Shown here: in pieces, positions 60,995 through 64,000 of the stretch
Position numbering within the stretch: position 1 is the stretch's first letter
Layout: each line of letters starts with the position of its first letter
NCBI RefSeq assembly: GCF_003952665.1
Contig: NZ_CP017946.1
Span: 4,545,001 to 4,609,000, forward strand
DNA: 64,000 bases
Reading direction: 5' to 3'
DNA from: Bosea sp. Tri-49
GTDB lineage: Bacteria > Pseudomonadota > Alphaproteobacteria > Rhizobiales > Beijerinckiaceae
The notes under the pieces: generated by a model
Databases searched by the model: none
The model's input: only the letters and a program-made list of their open reading frames with translations
Told to the model about the DNA's origin: nothing
Translations under genes and position numbers: made by a program

Positions 60995-62227
60995 CTATCC
61001 CACCGGCCTCTCGTCGGCGATGACCTTGCCGTCGTTTGGCAGGGCCCCGAGCGGGAGCACCTCGACCGCGCCCTTGAGCTTGGTGACCTGCTGCAGGGTC
61101 GAGGAGACCGCGTCGACGAAGCCGTTCGGCTCGGCATAGATCTCGGCCTTGAGCGTCATGGTGTCGAGTTCGTTGGCGCGGCCGATGACAAGGCGCAGTT
61201 TGGCGATCTCGCTGTGGCGACGGGCGATCTCGGCGACCTGCTCGGGCCGCACGAACATGCCCTTGACCTTCGCCGTCTGGTCGGCGCGGCCGAGCCAGCC
61301 TTTGATCCTAGCATTGGTGCGGCCGCTGGCGCTGACTCCCGGCAGGATCGCGGTGAGGTCGCCGACGGCGAGACGGATCTGCGGGTGATGCGGATCGAGA
61401 TTGGTGACGACGATCTCGCCGACCTCGCCCTCGGTGACGGGATCGCCGGTACCGGGCCGGACGATCTCGACGATCAGGTTCTCGTTCAGGACCATGCCGT
61501 CGCGCGCGCTGGTCTCATAGGCGATCAGGCCGATATCGGCGGTGGCGTAGAGCTGGTAGGCGTCGATGCCGCGTTCACGCACCCAGGCTTGCAGCGAGGG
61601 CGGGAAGGCGGCGCCCGAGACGATGGCGCGTTTCAGGCTGGAGATATCGACGCCGCGACTGTCGGCCGCCTCTATCAAGAGCTTGAGGAAGTCCGGCGTG
61701 CCGATATAGGCGCTGGGCTGGTAGGCGCCGATCACCTCCATCTGCTGCTCGGTGTTGCCGGGGCCGGCCGGGATGACGGCGCAGCCGATGGCACGCGCGG
61801 CCGAGTCCATGACGAAGCCGCCTGGCGTCAGATGGTAGCCGAAGGTGTTGAGTACGACGTCTCCCCGGCGGAAGCCGGCGGCGTAGAGGCCGCGGGCCGT
61901 GCCCCAGGGATCGACGCCGGCGCCCTCAGGCTCGAAGATCGGGCCCGGCGAGGTGAAGAGCCGGCCAAAAGAGCCCAGCGGCGCGCCGACGAAACCGCCG
62001 AAGGGCGGCTTGTCCTTGTGCAGCACCGGCAGGTCGGCCTTGCGTAGCACCGGGAGCTTGGCGAGCGCGGCGCGATCGGTGACCTCAGCCGGATCGATGC
62101 CCTTCAGATGCGCTGCGTAGCCCGGCGTCGCCAGCGCGGCGGCGAGGACGGCCGGCAGCCGGGTGAAGAGGTCGCTCTCGCGCTGCTCGGGCGGCCGGGT
62201 CTCGAGGTCGTCATAGTGCTGGTTCAT
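60995..62227 (-). CDS. Phenylacetate-CoA ligase-like (PaaK family) adenylate-forming enzyme
   Basis: A 410-aa enzyme resembling PaaK-type aryl-CoA ligases: PPFGGFVGAPLGSFGRLFTS, VLNTFGYHLTPGGFVMDSAA, IVSGAAFPPSLQAWVRERGI, YATADIGLIAYETSAR, GEVGEIVVTNLDPHHPQIRL and the C-terminal KGMFVRPEQVAEI. It lacks the classical TSGTTG P-loop (here FTSPGP), which is usual for this subgroup. It is encoded downstream of livF and the membrane peptidase on the same strand; aromatic or branched acid activation is a guess from context. Confidence 0.85.
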   Translation of the reverse strand: MNQHYDDLETRPPEQRESDLFTRLPAVLAAALATPGYAAHLKGIDPAEVTDRAALAKLPVLRKADLPVLHKDKPPFGGFVGAPLGSFGRLFTSPGPIFEPEGAGVDPWGTARGLYAAGFRRGDVVLNTFGYHLTPGGFVMDSAARAIGCAVIPAGPGNTEQQMEVIGAYQPSAYIGTPDFLKLLIEAADSRGVDISSLKRAIVSGAAFPPSLQAWVRERGIDAYQLYATADIGLIAYETSARDGMVLNENLIVEIVRPGTGDPVTEGEVGEIVVTNLDPHHPQIRLAVGDLTAILPGVSASGRTNARIKGWLGRADQTAKVKGMFVRPEQVAEIARRHSEIAKLRLVIGRANELDTMTLKAEIYAEPNGFVDAVSSTLQQVTKLKGAVEVLPLGALPNDGKVIADERPVG

Positions 62228-62250
62228 CGCTTTCGCCCTCGCGGACCGGT

Positions 62251-62934
62251 CTATCGGATGACGCGCAGGATGCGCAGGAAGTCGAGCAGCCCCATCAGCG
62301 ACGCCGCGACATAGGTCATCGCAGCTGCCCGCAGCACGCCGCGCGCTGCGGGCATGTCGTCAGGATGGAGGTATTTGTCGTGATCGAGGATCGGCAGCGC
62401 CTTGCCGAAGCTGGCATCGAACTCGACCGGCAGCGTCAGCAGGTGAACGACGACGCCGAGGCCGAGCAAGGCAACGACGGCGCCGAACTGGAACAGGCCG
62501 ATGGCTGGCACGCGGGTGAAGATCATGACGATCGGAACCGCGACCAGCACGACCATGGCGATCTTGTCGACCGTGCCGAGCAGGCGGGCGAGGCGGGTGC
62601 GCAGGGAGAAGAGCTGGCTGCCCTGGGCATGCTGGATGGCATGGGCAACCTCATGGGCGGCGACGGCGACGGCCGTGATCGAGCGGCCGTCATGGTTCTT
62701 CGGCGAGAGGCGTACGGTTCGGGCATCGGGGTCGTAGTGGTCACCGCCGGGCGTGGTCGTCTCGACGCCGACCTTGTCCAGCCCGTAACGGTCGAGCAGA
62801 TGGCGCGCGAGCTCTCCTCCGGTGCCGGGTAGATCGGGCCTGTCGGCGGCGTGCCTGTCCATGACGTGGCGGACCCAGAATTGCGGACCGAGGATCAGCG
62901 CGAGGATGATGAGGGCGACGACGAGGTAGAGCAT
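62251..62934 (-). CDS. Membrane zinc metallopeptidase (YugP-like, peptidase family with HEXXH)
   Basis: A 227-aa protein with an N-terminal helix (YLVVALIILALILGPQFWV), zinc motif AVAAHEVAHAIQHAQG, two later helices (IAMVVLVAVPIVMIFT; AVVALLGLGVVVHLLTLPVE) and the EFDAS segment (VEFDASFGKALPIL), all hallmarks of the YugP group of putative membrane proteases. Targets unknown. ATG 62932–62934 was chosen where the first helix begins. Confidence 0.9.
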   Translation of the reverse strand: MLYLVVALIILALILGPQFWVRHVMDRHAADRPDLPGTGGELARHLLDRYGLDKVGVETTTPGGDHYDPDARTVRLSPKNHDGRSITAVAVAAHEVAHAIQHAQGSQLFSLRTRLARLLGTVDKIAMVVLVAVPIVMIFTRVPAIGLFQFGAVVALLGLGVVVHLLTLPVEFDASFGKALPILDHDKYLHPDDMPAARGVLRAAAMTYVAASLMGLLDFLRILRVIR

Positions 62935-62965
62935 GGTATCGCCCTGCCTGCCGATCCCGACCTGA

Positions 62966-63811
62966 CTATGACAGCCAGCGCTTGCGCCGCTTATAGCTCT
63001 TGACCTCACGGAAGGACTTCTTGTTGCCCTCGGCGACGCCGAGATAGAACTCCTTCACGTCCTCGTTCTCGCGCAGCATCTTCGCCTCGCCGTCCATGAC
63101 GACGCGGCCGGTCTCCATGATGTAGCCATAGGTGGCGTAACGCAGGGCCATGTTGGTGTTCTGCTCGGCGACGAGGAAGGAGACGCCCTCCTCGGCGTTG
63201 AGGCGGCGGACGATCTCGAAGATCTCCTCGACGATCTGCGGCGCCAGCCCCATGGACGGCTCGTCGAGCAGGATCATCTTGGGCTTCGACATCATGGCGC
63301 GGCCGACCGCGCACATCTGCTGCTCGCCGCCGGAGGTGTAGCCGGCCTGCGAGTTGCGGCGCTGCTTCAGGCGCGGGAAGAGCTCGTAGATCTTCTCGAG
63401 GTCGCGCTTGATCGCGGCGTTGCCGTCGCGGCGCGTGAAGGCGCCGGTCAGCAAATTCTCCTCGATCGAGAGATGGCCGAAGCAGTGCCGGCCTTCCATC
63501 ACCTGGATGCAGCCGCGGCGGACGAGTTCGCTGGGCGACATCTTGTCGACGCGCTCGCCGTCGAAGACGATCGAACCCTTGGTGACCTCGCCGCGCTCGG
63601 CCTTGAGCAGGTTCGAGATCGCCTTGAGCGTCGTCGTCTTGCCGGCGCCGTTGGCGCCGAGGATCGCGACGATGCCCTTGCGCGGCACGGTCAGCGAGAC
63701 GCCCTTCAGCACCAGGATGACGTGATCGTAGATCACCTCAATGTTGTTGAGCGACAGGATGGTGTCCGTCGCGGCCGCTGCCGTGGGCTTTTCGAGGGTG
63801 GCGGTCGACAT
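62966..63811 (-). CDS. livF: Branched-chain amino acid-type ABC transporter ATPase, LivF
   Basis: A 281-aa ATPase. Walker A LGANGAGKTTTLKAISNLLK, signature SGGEQQMCAVGRAMMSKPKM, Walker B ILLDEPSMGLAPQIVEEIFE and H-region LVAEQNTNMALRYATYGYIM. The C-terminus carries an extra basic tail (FREVKSYKRRKRWLS), seen in the alphaproteobacterial subgroup often paired with PaaK-like ligases. GGAG precedes the start. It follows the LivK-type gene after a strong hairpin. Confidence 0.93.
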   Translation of the reverse strand: MSTATLEKPTAAAATDTILSLNNIEVIYDHVILVLKGVSLTVPRKGIVAILGANGAGKTTTLKAISNLLKAERGEVTKGSIVFDGERVDKMSPSELVRRGCIQVMEGRHCFGHLSIEENLLTGAFTRRDGNAAIKRDLEKIYELFPRLKQRRNSQAGYTSGGEQQMCAVGRAMMSKPKMILLDEPSMGLAPQIVEEIFEIVRRLNAEEGVSFLVAEQNTNMALRYATYGYIMETGRVVMDGEAKMLRENEDVKEFYLGVAEGNKKSFREVKSYKRRKRWLS

Positions 63812-63838
63812 CTTGCGCTCCGCTTTCGGACAAGGCGA

Positions 63839-63866
63839 CCGGGCGGCGGCGCAGGCCGCCGCCCGG
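63839..63866. other. Intercistronic GC-rich hairpin between livK-type gene and livF
   Basis: CCGGGCGGCGGC–GCAG–GCCGCCGCCCGG, a perfect 12-bp stem with a 4-nt loop and no T-run. It lies 9 bases after the binding-protein stop. Such structures often protect the abundant binding-protein mRNA or reduce read-through into the ATPase gene. Confidence 0.65.
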
Positions 63867-63875
63867 AGGTTCAGA

Positions 63876-64000
63876 TCAGGAGGACTTCTCGCAGGACTCG
63901 GTACGCTTGGGCCAATTGCCGGCCTTCTCGACATAGTCCTTGGCGTTGGCCTCGATCAGCGGTCGGACCTCGTCCTTGAGCGGCTCCAGCCACTCGCCCG
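63876..64000 (-). CDS. ABC transporter substrate-binding protein, LivK type (C-terminal fragment)
   Basis: Only the last 41 or so codons are in the window, ending LIEANAKDYVEKAGNWPKRT–ESCEKSS and a TGA at 63876–63878. The Cys-containing tail and the position upstream of livF fit the periplasmic receptor of a branched-chain-type importer. The gene continues beyond the right edge. Confidence 0.7.
   Translation of the reverse strand, partial: GEWLEPLKDEVRPLIEANAKDYVEKAGNWPKRTESCEKSS

Overview
The window is GC-rich bacterial chromosome with dense, tightly packed genes and many 1–8 bp start/stop overlaps. Gene content (htpX–rsmB–heparinase II/III–purH order, DUF1674/SdhAF4-type protein, DUF2853, several solute-binding-protein ABC importers, TTG/GTG starts) points to an alphaproteobacterium of the Hyphomicrobiales. 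A Bosea-like genus is my guess, not a demonstrated fact. No rRNA, tRNA, CRISPR array, insertion sequence or phage gene was seen. Both ends cut genes: an MFS efflux protein on the left and a LivK-type binding protein on the right.

Left part (1–7.5 kb): an NmrA-like reductase, a secreted cupin and an EmrA/EmrB-type efflux pair run leftward, diverging from a winged-helix/TPR regulator; a SelO (YdiU) AMPylase follows.

Catabolic block A (7.5–18.7 kb): an IclR regulator lies between two operons. The leftward operon encodes an enoyl-CoA hydratase, a polyamine/Fe-type ABC importer with a fused two-domain permease, an acyl-CoA synthetase and a saccharopine-dehydrogenase-like protein. The rightward operon encodes a three-subunit flavoenzyme of the HcnABC / opine oxidase / D-hydroxyproline dehydrogenase class. 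Both operons start with a perfect TTGACA followed by the same bipartite 32-bp element, so they look like one co-regulated pathway for an unidentified nitrogenous compound.

Catabolic block B (19.1–27.7 kb): a DUF2264 protein, a sugar ABC importer, a GH88 unsaturated glucuronyl hydrolase and a LacI regulator, likely for uptake and breakdown of unsaturated uronic-acid oligosaccharides. Block C (28.8–36.1 kb): a Dpp/Opp-type importer with two tandem paralogous binding proteins separated by a nested hairpin repeat. Block D (36.5–41.6 kb): a fumarylacetoacetate-hydrolase-family enzyme with a Tau/Ssu-type importer, diverging from a GntR regulator; two related palindromes lie between them.

The right third (41.9–64 kb) is mostly housekeeping: XRE regulator, DUF72, YbaK deacylase, purH, heparinase II/III protein, rsmB, htpX, SdhAF4-like protein, cyclopropane fatty acid synthase, DUF2853, a 2-hydroxyacid dehydrogenase, an L,D-transpeptidase, NfeD/stomatin pair, MarR with an alpha/beta hydrolase, hemH, a 5'-nucleotidase-type metallophosphatase coupled to ung, a PaaK-like ligase, a membrane zinc peptidase and livF/livK. 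It also holds very small genes: a 43-aa membrane peptide coupled to a 67-aa protein, and a 30-aa peptide that resembles the N-terminus of the neighbouring L,D-transpeptidase, with a 15-bp hairpin between them.
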